This document shows positions 45,797 to 58,169 of a DNA stretch of 64,000 bases, in pieces. Under the pieces are notes generated by a model. It was given only the letters and a program-made list of their open reading frames with translations, did not search any database and was not told the origin of the DNA. Source of the stretch: Beta vulgaris subsp. vulgaris (lineage: Eukaryota; Streptophyta; Magnoliopsida; Caryophyllales; Amaranthaceae); contig NC_079209.1 in NCBI RefSeq assembly GCF_026745355.1, positions 18,770,109 through 18,834,108 of the forward strand, in the 5' to 3' direction. The position numbers and the translations under genes are program-made. Position 1 is the stretch's first letter. Each line of letters opens with the position of its first letter.

Positions 45797-46126
45797 AAAA
45801 AAAATAAGGTTAAAGAGACCACCTTTTCCTTTCATGTGGTGTTTTCGAGAATGATTAAAAAGATCACCTACATATTAAAAATGATTTCCTTGTAAGATAA
45901 AAAGACCATCTATCTGTAAAATGTGGCGTCTTATCCTTCTTCTTTTTCTCCCTATTTAAATTCATATATAACCACTTATTTTACGGAAGTGGTCTCTTCT
46001 ATCAAATTAAGAAACCACCCTCAATAAGTGGTTATTTATCCTGAGAGACCTATGAGCTAAAGACCACCTCTCATGTGATCTCTAAATGAGATTTTAGGTG
46101 GTCTCTTTAGGCTTTTTGTAGTAGTG
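45797..46126. mobile_element. CACTA-type element end with agagaccacct repeats
   Basis: The right end, read in reverse, is CACTACTACAAAAAGCCTAA followed by agagaccacct. Several direct and inverted copies of agagaccacct fill the stretch. The left side (aaataaggttaaagagacca, about 45810) resembles the same terminus but its CACTA has decayed. It is non-coding. The right end touches an Athila LTR tail at 46127. Confidence 0.6.
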
Positions 46127-46262
46127 CATCTGATTTTGTTAGTGTAATATTGGAGCTCAGATATAATAATATAACTTTCTCCTATGGATTCGATCTTGAC
46201 TACTAGTTAGTGGACCTTAGGTTATTTTTGATTAGGTGATAAGATTTTAGCCTATCAAATTT
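46127..46262 (+). repeat. Athila LTR tail, direct orientation
   Basis: It matches 19389-19543, the last about 140 bp of the Athila LTR plus the first bases of its primer site (catctgattttgttagtgta to ctatcaaattttg). The rest of the LTR is absent. Confidence 0.85.
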
Positions 46263-46263
46263 T

Positions 46264-46576
46264 GCCAAATTTGATAGGCTAAAATCGTCTCACCTAATCA
46301 AAAATAACCTAAGGTCCACTAACTAGTACTAGTCAGGGAAGTCAGGGTCGAATCCATAGGGAGAAAGTTATATTATTATATCTGAACTCTAATATTACAC
46401 TAACAAAATCAGATGAATAGAGTTGTGTTACTAAACTAAGCAAATAACAGAACTAAATAAGAAGGTATAAATCGATTAATAAAGCCCTAGAATTAATCAT
46501 GGAACACTATGCATACAATTCGGGAAATCAGGGACGAATAATAACCACATAATAAGTCAAACTGTCTAGGGCACAT
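46264..46576 (-). repeat. Athila LTR tail, inverted orientation
   Basis: The reverse complement matches 19229-19543 at roughly 93% by eye, ending with the same ctatcaaattt and primer-site start. It meets the direct copy head to head, giving a palindrome with arms of about 135 bp. It breaks off at 46576, where CACTA-type subterminal sequence begins. Confidence 0.88.
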
Positions 46577-46612
46577 GTAAAAGGGCTGTTGTTTAATTTT
46601 CTTGCGAACCGC

Positions 46613-48196
46613 AGTCCTTCACTTTCCTTTTCTTTCAGCTCTAAGTTATTGCACGCATACACAGTAGTCCATCCCACATTTCCCTCCCTGAGAAAAAACT
46701 CACGAGCAAGACCCTCCTTAGCTTTTGTGCATACAGTGAACACCATAACTCGTCCTTGTGCGAAACCCTAACTTCGGCTTTTGCACCACCAGAGCCACCA
46801 CCTTGCACACCACCGCAACTCCTCCTTTTCATGTCTCCTCCAATACATTGCTTCTTCTCTTCTTTTTAGTGGGTTTAATTTATGGCAGCGCCAGCACCAT
46901 CACAACATTGAAGCACCACCACCACACCATTATCTCCTCCTCTTCCGGTAATTCCCCTCTCTCACTCTATCACCTCTTTTCTATTTCTCTGTAACTTTCC
47001 ATTGCAAAATTTTTTAATTTATTCTAATTAATTTGTTTAATTTATTGCATTTTGAAATCAAATTCTATTTTTTTTGTTGTAAAATGTGCTTGTATTAGCT
47101 GAAACAATGATTGTAGGGGGTGGGTGAGGGATGGTAGGATTGGGGAGGATGGGGTCGTGGTGTGCAGGGTTGGGGGGCTGGGCAGGGGGTGGGAGAGGGC
47201 TGATATGGGGTAGGGGAGGCTGTGCAGGGGGTTGGCACGAGGAGGCTGGGCAGGGGGTGAGAGAGGGGTGACACGGGATACGGGAGGCTGTGCAGGGGGT
47301 GGGAGGGTTGGGGAGGTTGGGCAGGGGGTAGGGGAGGTTTTGCAGGGGTGGGGGTTGGGAAGGGGTGGGGGGCTATTTCTAGGTTCTTATAGCGAATTTT
47401 GTGTAGTTTATTGCGAATTAATCTTGGTTTTTAGTTACTTTTGCTTTTCTTAATTGAATTATGTGATTAATGTGTCATGTGTGATTTATTAATTGTAGGA
47501 AAAAGAAGCTAAGGAAGGCAAATATTTGCTCCTCTTTTATAATGAGAGGTAATTAGCCTAATTTTCTTGTTTTTAATTTTTTGGATGTTGATGAGGAAAA
47601 ATAGATATGTTTTCCAATTTGAGTAAGATATGATAATGTATGTATATTTTGATGTGAGATTGTATGAAAACAATGTAATTTAGCTATGAAATCTACAAGT
47701 TGTTTGAATCATCATCACATGCCTAGATACCCGTTCAAGACTTACTCATTAGGAGTACGTCTTGAATAGTCCCCTGTTTGGGATTGCTCTTGGACGTTTG
47801 ATCTCACTTACGTGGTGAATGTGTGTCTTCTTTTCAATTCTAAGGAAAGTCTTGGCTTATCATTTCTCTACATTGTTCTCTGGGTACATATGTAGATAAC
47901 CAATTATCTACATAGTGTACTTAGAGAATTATAGGAAAATGCTGCCGGATTTTCCTTAGAATTGAAAAGTTGGCATATATTGACTAATGAGATTAGACGT
48001 CCAATGATGGGTTAGGTTGGAGTGATAAGGACCTTTGGCTGCATGCATACATTTGAACATGTCACTACCTTAGCTTGCATGTGTATGTGCATGTGTGATT
48101 TGTATATGGTGACTTTTCTGCATGTGTATGTACTTAAATAATGATTGATATATTATAATTATTAGTTGTGTTTAACTAAAGGTCTTCTTGAATGAG
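46613..48196 (+). other. CACTA 5' non-coding region
   Basis: The region between the left subterminal repeats and the transposase start. The first 400 bases are CT- and CA-rich with short open frames that match nothing I know. A G-rich minisatellite follows (47113-47372). Around 47500 a tgtag/gaaaaagaag junction and a GAGGTAATTAG sequence could be splice sites of an untranslated leader. Confidence 0.4.
47113..47372 (+). repeat. G-rich minisatellite
   Basis: About 260 bases of degenerate units around ggctgtgcagggggtggg, ggggaggttgggcagggggt and similar. The + strand is strongly G-biased, with many runs of four to six Gs at short spacing, in an otherwise AT-rich region. Confidence 0.85.
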
Positions 48197-50840
48197 ATGG
48201 ATCATACTTGGATGTATGGTAGTCGTGAATCAATTGAGTTTGTGAATGGGTTCTCGAAATTCTATGAATCTGCATTACAATATCAAGCATCTTGTGGAGC
48301 AGTAGACTTTTATTGTCCTTGTCGATTGTGAAAATGTGAGCAAGGTTAGTAGTATACATTTTCTAAGCCAGCATATCTTTCGCCGTGGTTTAGGCATCAA
48401 TACCACGTATGGATTTGGCATGGTGAGGAGGGGAAGTATATAGGAAGCTCTAGAATAATGAACGAATTATGTGAAGAAAAGAAGGATTTAGAGTTCGTTG
48501 ATGAGGTCAGGGATGACGAGTATGCGGATGATGATAGGGATCATGTGGACGAGATGATACACGAGGATGAAGATCAGTCTTGTAAACGACCTCATATTTT
48601 TGAGTCTATGTCTAAGGCTGCTGAAAAGCCACTGTATCCAGGTTATACAAAGTACACCAAAATTTTCGTTGTGATAACACTCTGCAACATTAAGTTGAAA
48701 GCTGGTTGCACGGAGTCTAGTTTCACATCGTTGTTAGAAGTTTTAGCTAATATGCTCCCTGATGGAAATGAACTGCCAAAGTCGTACTATTATGCTAAGA
48801 AACGCATGTGTTCTTTCGTTTAGAGTACCAGCGGATATATGATTGTCTAAACAATTGTGTCCTTTATCATAATGAGTATGAGCATTTAGATAAGTATCCA
48901 TGTTGTGGATTGTCGAGGTACAAGCATGAAGGAGATGGGGGATAGTGAGAGCACCACCACCTAGGGTGTTGCGGTATCTACCCATAATACCTAGATTACA
49001 ACGCATGTTCTTTATTAAAGGAGATGCGAAAATTTTGAGGTGGCATGCAGATCGTAGGAAGAAAGAAGATATGTTGAAGCATTCGGCTAATTCGCCCGAG
49101 TGGAAAAGTTTCAACATGAATCATAAGGCATTTGGTGATGAGGATGGGAATCTGAGGCTTGGATTGTGTACGGATTGTGTGAATCCTTTTGGCAATCATA
49201 GTTCTAAACATAGTACATGGCCAGTAGTTTTAGTGGTTTATAGCTTGCCTCCTTGGTTGTGCATGAAAAGCAAGTACATCATGTTATCGCTTCTCATATC
49301 GGGGGTGAAACAACCTGGAAATGACATAGATTTATACCTCCAATCGCTGGTTGAAGATTTATAAAAGATATGGGTATTTGATACGTATGCTAATGAGATG
49401 TTCACTTTGCATGTTATGATTTTCTATACTATGAACGATTATCCAGCTTATGGTAACTTATCTAGGTATAAGACCAGAGGAAAAAAAGCTGTGCCCGATA
49501 TGTACAGATAACGTGGAGGCTACACACCTTAAGGGCTGCAAACATGTCTATATGCGCACACGAAGGCTTATCAGACGTGATCATCCTATCGGTTTAAGAA
49601 AAAGGCATTCGATGGGATGGTTGAAGAGGAAGTTGCTTGTATATCATTAACTGGTACTGAAGTTTATAATCAGGTTAAAGGAATTGAAATAATATTTGGT
49701 AAACCTGCGAGTGAAGGTGATGGAACTACAAGATTATTGCAAATGGAGTCCGTTTTTTGGAAACTTCCATATTAGAAAGATCTAGAGGTCAGACATTGTT
49801 TAAATGTCATGCACATAAAGAAGAATGTTTGTGACGCTATTCTTGCAACACTTATGAGTATTCCGGGCAAGACAACAAACGTTAAGGCGTCACGATTTTA
49901 CTTGGAAAAACAGGGGCTTCGACCAGGGTTGGGAACTTACAAAAGGGACAGAAAGAAGAAGAAAGGAGTGAAGGAAAGGGTTGATGAGGAAACTGGGAAA
50001 AGAAAAAAGAAGGTGGAGGATTCGGAGAAGGATTATTTGCCACCAACTTGCTACACGCTGTTGAGATTAGAGAAACGAATTTTTGCGAGTCGGTTGTATG
50101 GTACTCAGGTTCCAACTGGCTACTCATCGTATGTGAAGTGATTTGTTACCTTCAATGGTCAGTTGAAGTTATTGAGTATGAAATCTCACGATTATCATGT
50201 CATGATGCAAGTATTCTTAACGATTGTAATTCGTGGGATGCTTCCAAAGCATGTGAGGCACACCATTAAGAATCTTCGTTCATTTTACTATAGTATATGC
50301 AGCAAAGTGCTACACTGTTGACCCTCGATTTCTAGCAGGCCAAAGTAGTTGAAACTCTATGCAAATTTGAGATGTTTCCCCTCCCAACATTCTTTGACAT
50401 CATGGTCCATCTCATTGTCGACCTTGTTCGAGAAATTAAATAGTGTGGTCCAGTGTTTTTGGGTTGGTAATATCCTTTTGAGAGATATATGGGTACTTTG
50501 AAGGATAAAATTCAAAATCCTGTTCAACCATAAGGTAGTATATAATTCAAGGGGTTGTGGGTGAAGAGGTAAAAATAATTTTGTGGCTGAGTATTTTGCT
50601 AGTGTTGATCCTTTAGGACTTACGACATCTCGACACATGGGCAAACTTGAGGGCAAGGGTACAATTGGCTCAAAATTGATCTCTCCTTCTATAGAGAATC
50701 GTACACAAGCTCACTTATTTGTGTTGCATCACGTAGCAGCTGTCCATTCTTACTTAAATGAACATATGGAGGAATAGTTAACAACCGTGGAAAAGGAATA
50801 AGGGCACTGACACAAATGCATAACAAGGCGTTAATTGATT
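48197..50840 (+). pseudogene. TNP2-type En/Spm transposase, broken
   Basis: ATG 48197 opens the transposase-associated N-terminal domain (MDHTWMYGSRESIEFVNGFS, then FYCPCR). The TNP2 body follows: EKPLYPGYTKYTKIFVV, MLPDGNELPKSYYYAKKRMC, RLQRMFFIKGDAKILRWHAD, FGDEDGNLRLGLCTDCVNPF, YSLPPWLCMKSKYIMLSLLI, SGVKQPGNDIDLYL, YTMNDYPAYGNLSRY and MHIKKNVCDAILATLMSIPG. The C-terminal DUF4218-like part spans about 50170-50800. It would bind CACTA ends and move them. Many stops and frameshifts; dead. Confidence 0.88.
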
Positions 50841-51170
50841 GATTTCATAGACTAACTATATAAATGGAGTTTTTTTAAAAGAAGGAGACCCCATGCGAAC
50901 TATTAGCTCGAGGAGATGGTTCTGATAGTTTCATTGTGGTAGCTTATGGTCGTGCACAACCCCCTAGTGATTGAGTACGATTGCATAACTAGTTAGTAGA
51001 CGATAATCACTATGTGGTGCGCCTCAATTAAGGTGTGCCTGGTTTCGAAGAATTAAGTCTTCCGCTATCGAAGCCATAAGTTAGTCTACATTCACTGAGT
51101 GATGTAACTCGTAGTTATGTTCTATGGCCGCGTACATGGGTGTGGGTTTTCATATGGGGTACAATGATTA

Positions 51171-51205
<35 letters not shown>

Positions 51206-51597
51206 TTCTCTTCTATTTCCTATAATAGTTAGTAATATCTTTACTTTTAATTAAAACTAGGTTTGGGGGAAGGTTGGTTCACATGACATGAAGGCAAAGA
51301 AGGCTGGTTCAACTGATAAGAAGGCTAAGAAGGTAAGTTTACGTGATGAAGGTGAACCATATATGTTGAATGAAAATGTTTCTCTAGTAAAGAATCCACT
51401 TATTCTCGAACCAGAGGTGTTGCGAGGCCTTTGTGCTCCATGCTTTTGGTTACATGAGTGTGTTAGTGATTTGCCGATGGTAGTACGATAGAGGTTCCTT
51501 TGGGAATGCAATCTAACTACATCGAGGAGTCGTTAACATGGATTTCTAAGCCCACTATTAAAGAATTTTTATGTGGGGGAGAGTTGAATTTTTTTAT
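50841..51597 (+). other. CACTA sequence between transposase and microsatellite
   Basis: Decayed sequence with fragments of open frame. 51288-51491 reads MKAKKAGSTDKKAKKVSLRD, then LRGLCAPCFWLHECV and a stop, which may be part of a second CACTA gene but which I do not recognise. A (TA)n run lies at 51174-51202. Confidence 0.4.
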
Positions 51598-52735
<1,138 letters not shown>

Positions 52736-52949
52736 CTTAGAATAATGTATGAATTCATTATTTAATGTATTGTTGTAGTGTGATGAAGTAGAATAGTGGA
52801 GGAGGTTTTCGACTATCAAAAGCTCTTGTATGGATATCAGTCGTTTTAACATGACTAATTTGCTTGTCCTTGTATAGTAACACTTTCCGCCACATACTTC
52901 TTATCTAACGTGAATGTCACTGGATGCATGTTTTGGTGAATTTTAGTGT

Positions 52950-53057
52950 CTGCAACAAGATAATGAAGTTGCATGTGGCTATTACATGTTGAGGTACATG
53001 TTCGATATCGCCAAGCATTGCACTAACATCGATGATCTTCAGAAGATATGTAATTAA
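52950..53057 (+). pseudogene. Ulp1-like cysteine protease C-terminus
   Basis: After TTTTAG the + strand reads LQQDNEVACGYYMLRYMFDI and then AKHCTNIDDLQKICN and a stop. The ACGYYMLRYM block contains the catalytic Cys (52974-52976) of C48/Ulp1-type proteases, which are often carried by plant CACTA and Mutator elements. The catalytic His and Asp parts are not recognisable upstream, where the microsatellite lies. Confidence 0.65.
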
Positions 53058-53071
53058 CTAATTAGTCATTT

Positions 53072-53325
53072 AGCCTATTTTCGACTTTTTGCGTCCAACT
53101 TGTACTTCTCGGGTCATTTAACTCCAAATTCTTTTGGAACATGATAATATGAGGTATAATATAACGATTTTATAGATTTTTAGGCTTGCATTTGTTGTTG
53201 GTTGAATTTCGGGAACGCAAATGTGAATTTAGGCTTATTTTTGTCATTTTGCATCCAATTCTTAGATTTTGAGTCATGTAACTCCGAATTCTTTTGGAAC
53301 ATGATCATATTAGGTATAATGTAAC
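53072..53325. repeat. two about 95-bp subterminal repeats
   Basis: Units at 53072-53165 and 53231-53325 share attcttttggaacatgat, a gtcat-taactcc block and aggtataat-taac. Repeats of this kind lie just inside the ends of En/Spm elements, but no CACTA terminus follows. Confidence 0.7.
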
Positions 53326-53868
53326 TAACGTGTTGAACGTAGGGAAAACTAGGTCGTTGCTAACTACCCTAATGTCAAATAAAAACCTAAATATCCACCT
53401 AAACCAGTCAAGTGTTAAGAAGCGTCGAACCACAAGGATCGGGGGGTCTCACTAAGGTAGAATCGCTAAGAGTAAGCTAAGTCGAAGAAATGGTCAAGTT
53501 TTTGTTGAAATAATTGATTAAAACTATTGGAATCAAATTAGGAAAAGCACTAGGAATGGGAAATCACCATAATCATAAGTTCACATCCAACAACCAAGTA
53601 GAGATAAGGGGGTTGACATGCATTAGGAATATGCAAAGGGAATAAACAAACCTAAACACCTCTAAAATCGTTGTTAGGGAGTTTAGAGTCCTAATTATGG
53701 CAACAAAACCTATGTTTCGAGGCATTATCACCAAACTAGGCCAAGTTAGGAATTGAAATCAAACCCAAGTTAATACCAATCGACAAGTGGTGTGCAACAA
53801 CTAATCAATCAATCAGAAGGTCATCCACATAAAAGTAAACCATTAAATGGGCAACAAAGGATCAAAAG
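53326..53868 (-). repeat. possible LTR tail of a gypsy element, minus strand
   Basis: The reverse complement contains ccgatccttgtggttcgacg and a further cctagttttccctacgttca-like phrase, reminiscent of the downstream part of gypsy LTRs. No primer site or second copy is visible, so the assignment is weak. Confidence 0.3.
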
Positions 53869-54527
53869 GTGTGGATACAGATGAATCAAGTGGATTGTGC
53901 GCGTGGTCAGGGTGATGCACGTTTTTCATGGTTGGGATCTTTGTTTTTCGGTTTCGCAAACCGGCAAAGTATTCGAGAGCTCACTTTATTTAGCTCTCTC
54001 TCTAGCTTGGCATTGATCTGTATGATCCTTGCCTTGACAAAATCAATTTTATCTGGTGGTTTTCAGCGCGCCAACTCGACAGCGTTTCTACCTTCTTTGA
54101 GGAGAAACCTGCAATACTCTCGAGCGAGAGTACCGAGTCACATAAGACTGTGACTCTTATCAAGATCATGAGCCTAGAATCCCAAGCAATAGCAGTTTGT
54201 TGGCATTGCTCATGTGGCGAGGTACGACGCTCGCCATTGGTTGTTCGTTGTCCGAATCATGAACGACAATCGTTCCTCTCACCTCCTTCATCAGTGCTCC
54301 ACGTTTTAACTCCACTATCACTAGCTTTGACCAGCGATGCCCTCCGTCATATACGACTCTTTCTTGTTTTTTGTTGGTTTTGTTTTCTATGTACTGTAAG
54401 AACTCTTAAAGCTTCTTTAAGTTTGTTTACTTGTTGTAGTCTTGTAGATGTAGTTGTATTAGTATTAGACTGTAATTCCTCTTTTAATTAATGTACGATT
54501 TCTCGATGTCAAAAAAAAGAAAATTTA
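53869..54527. other. unassigned stretch ending in poly(A)
   Basis: Two + strand open frames (53869-54153, 54150-54491) and a minus-strand reading (EGRNAVELAR, then KPPDKIDFVKARIIQINAKL) give no confident match. The + strand ends with a T-rich 3'-UTR-like part and an A-rich run at 54512-54523, suggesting a 5'-truncated retroposed piece. Confidence 0.3.
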
Positions 54528-54802
54528 TTAGTATGAACCTTTTAGACATGTTTGGTCATATGTCAAATACACTGTTTCTAGAACATTTCTACACTTTCGA
54601 AACTATATTGAATTGAATTTTCTAACCTATATGCCACAAGATGTAGATTAAGACTATAAAAAATCCTATATAAAATATCAGTATACCAAAAGTTTTCATT
54701 TCAAAATCCAATTAAATTAAATTACTCTTAGTAATTAATTATCTTTATCTCAAGTATCTATGCTTATTTTTTTATTCCCTAATAGAATCTTGTTGTATTA
54801 TA

Positions 54803-56219
54803 CTCCCTCCGTTTTATTTTAGGCTATGTTCAGTTCACCTTATTTTTGCTTATTTCAGATCTAATCAGATCAGATCAGATCGGATCAGAAAAAATAAGTT
54901 CATATCAGATAAGATAAGTTCAGATCAGATCATGCTTATATTAAAAAAACTCATTATTACTGTTAATACTATTATTTACTAGTACATTTGTTCAAAACGA
55001 TTATTATTGTTGTTGTTGTACTTATTAATTATTAGTATTGGTAATTATTATTAATCTCCTTGTTATCATTATAAATGTCATTTTATCATTATTTGAAGTT
55101 ATTTTGTTGTTACTAAATAATAGAAAATTAAAAGTCACGTGTTAAGAACATAATATTGGCGCAAAAAAAAGAAATATATAGAATATGATAGCTCAAATTC
55201 ATGACAACGAAACTACTAAGTTCGGATTACATATCAAAATAAGCTAAATGCGGGATACAAATTATAAATTTTTTAAAATGTAAAAAAGTTTGTCAAGAAC
55301 AACACTCTGCTCAAGGAAATTTTCTGTACACAGAGCAAAATAGGAGCTTTTGATTTTTATTTTTAAAAAAATACTGATAATAATGGAGAGAGAATTTTTG
55401 CTGAAAGAATATTAAAAAAAAACTGAAAATATCAATGTTCACATAGCAAATGAGGGGGGCTAGGGGAGGCTACGTGGTGTGCAACGTGAAAGAGAAATTA
55501 GTAGTAGTACTTAGGTAAAGTTTCATAGTTGTTTGTATATCTTATTTTATTTTATATGTAAAAAATGAGTTGAGTCTGCCGACTTCTCAAGTGTGAAATA
55601 TTTTTTTTAACGGAAAGTGTGAAAGATTTTAGAAGTGCTCTTATAAATTAATGACTTGGGTTATAGAATTATTTTTAGTAATAATAATAATTATTATGAT
55701 TATAATTATTGTTGTTGTTGTGATAATAATGATAATAATAATTATTATTATTAATAAAAGTTGTGTAAAAGTTGTGATTGAAATAAAATGATAATAATAG
55801 TAATACTATAAATAAGATCTTATAATGTATTTGCATAATAATGAATTACAAAGTATTAATATAATAGTAATAATATATTTTATAAAAGATAAGTTATTAT
55901 AGATCAGATCAGATCAGAAAAAATAAGTTCAGATCAGATCTGATAAGTTCAAAAAATTTCAGGTGAACTAAACATAGCCTTTATCTACAAACTTACGCTT
56001 TTCACGCATATCAATGAAAACTTTCACGATATATATCTCTAGTTTTGTATTTGTAAAAATTATAAAAAGTACATATTAATAAAATACATATTAAGACGAA
56101 TCTAACAAGATCCCACTTGACTATATTTTTATTCACGTAAATCATAAACGAGGGTCAAAGTACAATTTGTGAATAGTGAAAAATGTCAAAGTGTAATAAT
56201 TAAAATGAAACGGAGGGAG
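54803..56219. mobile_element. Stowaway MITE interrupted by a Tourist-like element
   Basis: It starts CTCCCTCCGTTTTATTTTA and ends in the complement of CTCCCTCCGTTTCATTTTA, with TA at 54801-54802 and 56220-56221. Without the nested element (54822-55979) it is about 260 bp, a normal Stowaway size. Confidence 0.85.
54822..55979. mobile_element. Tourist-like MITE, copy 1 (nested)
   Basis: The ends are ggctatgttcagttcacct and the complement of ggctatgtttagttcacct, with runs of gatcagatcagatc next to each end. The flanks are TTA and TTT, near a PIF/Harbinger TTA duplication. The interior is AT-rich (ataataatt runs) and non-coding. Confidence 0.75.
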
Positions 56220-56311
56220 TATATTTTTTGAAAGAAATCTTGAAATTATTAACCTATATACCTTGTGACATAGGTTGGAAAAATCATTTTAAATTTTATG
56301 AACTTTTCCTA

Positions 56312-56938
56312 GGCTATGTTTAATTCACCTGAAATTTTCTGATATGAACTTATCTGATCTGATCTGATCTGATATGAACTTATTTTTCCTGATCTGATCT
56401 GATTTACAAGATCCTATCTTTTATAAAATATATTATTACTATTATATTATTACTTTGTTAGAGATTTGGAATTCGGTAGGAAGAGGTATACCGGATCTAA
56501 ATTTATAATTTGTGTCTCGCACTTAGCTTATTTTGAAATGTAATCCGAACTTAATAGTTTCGTTGTCATGAATTTGAGCTATCATATTTTATATTTCTTT
56601 CTATTTTTGCGCCAATCTTATGTTCTTAACATGTGGCTTTTAATTTCCTATTATTTAATAACAACAAAATTACTTAAAATAATGATAACAATGACATTTA
56701 TAATGTTCAGAACAAGATTAATAATAATTATTGATATTAATAATTAATAAGTACAACAACAACAATAATTATTATTTTGAACAAATGTAATAGTAAATAA
56801 TAGTATTAATAGTAATAATAGTAATAATGAGTTTTTAAATATAAGCAGAATCTGATCTGAACTTATTTTTTGTGATCTGATCTGATATGATCTAATCAGA
56901 TCTGAAAGAAGCAAAAATAAGGTAAAATGAACATAACC
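56312..56938. mobile_element. Tourist-like MITE, copy 2 (inverted relative to copy 1)
   Basis: The left end ggctatgtttaattcacctg matches the reversed right end of copy 1. The right end read in reverse matches copy 1's left end. It has the same gatctgatctg runs and the same internal phrase (taatccgaacttaatagttt) in reverse. Flanks are CTA and TTA. It is about 530 bp shorter than copy 1. Confidence 0.75.
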
Positions 56939-56997
56939 TTAATCTTTTTAAAATTTCTGAAAATAAGTAAAAATATATATAAGTGCACATGTTCTAG

Positions 56998-57000
56998 AAG

Positions 57001-57033
<33 letters not shown>

Positions 57034-57075
57034 ATAATATATATATATAATATAAATATATATATATATATATAA
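56998..57075. repeat. TA microsatellite
   Basis: (TA)n with short interruptions next to the pararetrovirus region. Confidence 0.9.
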
Positions 57076-57288
57076 TCTTAAAATAAAACATTAAACAATT
57101 AAAACTAAGGCGGTTTAACCAGCCGTTGCTTAAAATGAAAGACTTACAAATCGTCTTGATATGAAACTGAAAATACTAAAGAGAGTTACAAATTTATTTG
57201 TGGAAGAAGAGAGAGAGAGAGAGAGATTTTCTGAGGAGCTTTTGTTCTCGTGTATTTTGCTCTGCCCTTAATCTGAAGAAGAGTCCTC

Positions 57289-57297
57289 AATATATAG
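57289..57297 (-). promoter_or_regulatory. candidate TATA box of the pararetroviral promoter
   Basis: On the minus strand ctatatatt lies about 165 bp past the last ORF, followed by a CT-rich leader. Pararetroviruses place their main promoter after the last ORF. This is an inference from position. Confidence 0.4.
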
Positions 57298-57459
57298 GCA
57301 GGGGAGAACTAGTAATGTCACGTTGTTTTACTGTGTATGAACAATTTGTCTTCTGCTTTAAACGGTTCACAATTTTGTCTTGTAGAAGCTTTATACTGTT
57401 GATGAATAGTTTTGTAGCTTTATACTGCTGAGAAACTTGTCTATTGCTGTTGAAAATTA

Positions 57460-58168
57460 CTAGTGAGACTGTAGTTCTGAAGCATTTTGTCTGTTTGCTG
57501 CGTAAAACCTGTTGCTGCTTTGAAGATAGTGAGAGATAATTTTTTTTTTTTTTTTTTTTAAAGTCTGGAAACCAGCATCTTCTTCATCGTCACTCAGGTG
57601 GATGGAGGAGTCTGCTATTGTTTCATTGTCTGAGGTTATGGAGGATTCAGACATGCTATTAGCTAGCTGTCGAAGGATCCGTGCGTAATCTTCGGGGGTT
57701 TTAGCTGAGGCAAGCAAGGAATTTGCTTGTGATTTACGGGCTAGGAACTGAGATTGTTCTGCCCCTGATGTCATGATACCTGTGTTACTATTTTTCTTTA
57801 GCCATTCTCTAATGGCTGGTTGGAGAATAGACTGCGGAGCATTGAAGTTTGACCACCATCTAGTTTTAAATTTTCTTTGTAGGACCATGCCCCCTTGATC
57901 TTGGTTGATTTCGAGGAACCATTGACAAACCCAAGGGAGGTAGAACTTCATTGAAAATAAACATAAGGCAGGAAAACGCCTTTCAATATTTGAAGGTTTA
58001 TATTGGGTTCTAAAAGTATTATAGCTTTTTGTGACTTCAGGGTGAAGGATTTCTGTAGAAGAGCCATAGAATTTCCACCAATGTGTAAACCAAGATGGCA
58101 ATTTTTCTGGCTGTATGGTTTTAGTGTTAAAGTAGATTAACCAAGAATGGGATAATCTATTGTTTTGT
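57460..58168 (-). pseudogene. endogenous pararetrovirus C-terminal ORF
   Basis: The minus-strand frame follows RNase H after a frameshift near 58175-58200. It starts with a Trp-rich region (WDYQQAWFSTFL, then HSWLIYF) and continues LPSWFTHWWKFYGSS, YLPWVCQWFLEIN and KFKTRWWSNFN. The acidic tail runs into a 20-A stretch (plus-strand T at 57541-57560) and ends at 57460. A downstream ORF of unknown function is known in florendovirus-like sequences. Its role is unknown. The A run could itself have caused a frame change. Confidence 0.6.
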
Positions 58169-58169
58169 A

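Noticed and set aside
48197..50840. Host gene with many exons
   Set aside because: The protein blocks are those of a TNP2-type transposase and the gaps are stops and frameshifts, not introns with consistent splice sites.
57198..57431. 77-codon frame starting in a GA run
   Set aside because: It lies on the strand opposite the viral region, begins in low-complexity sequence and has no recognisable motif.
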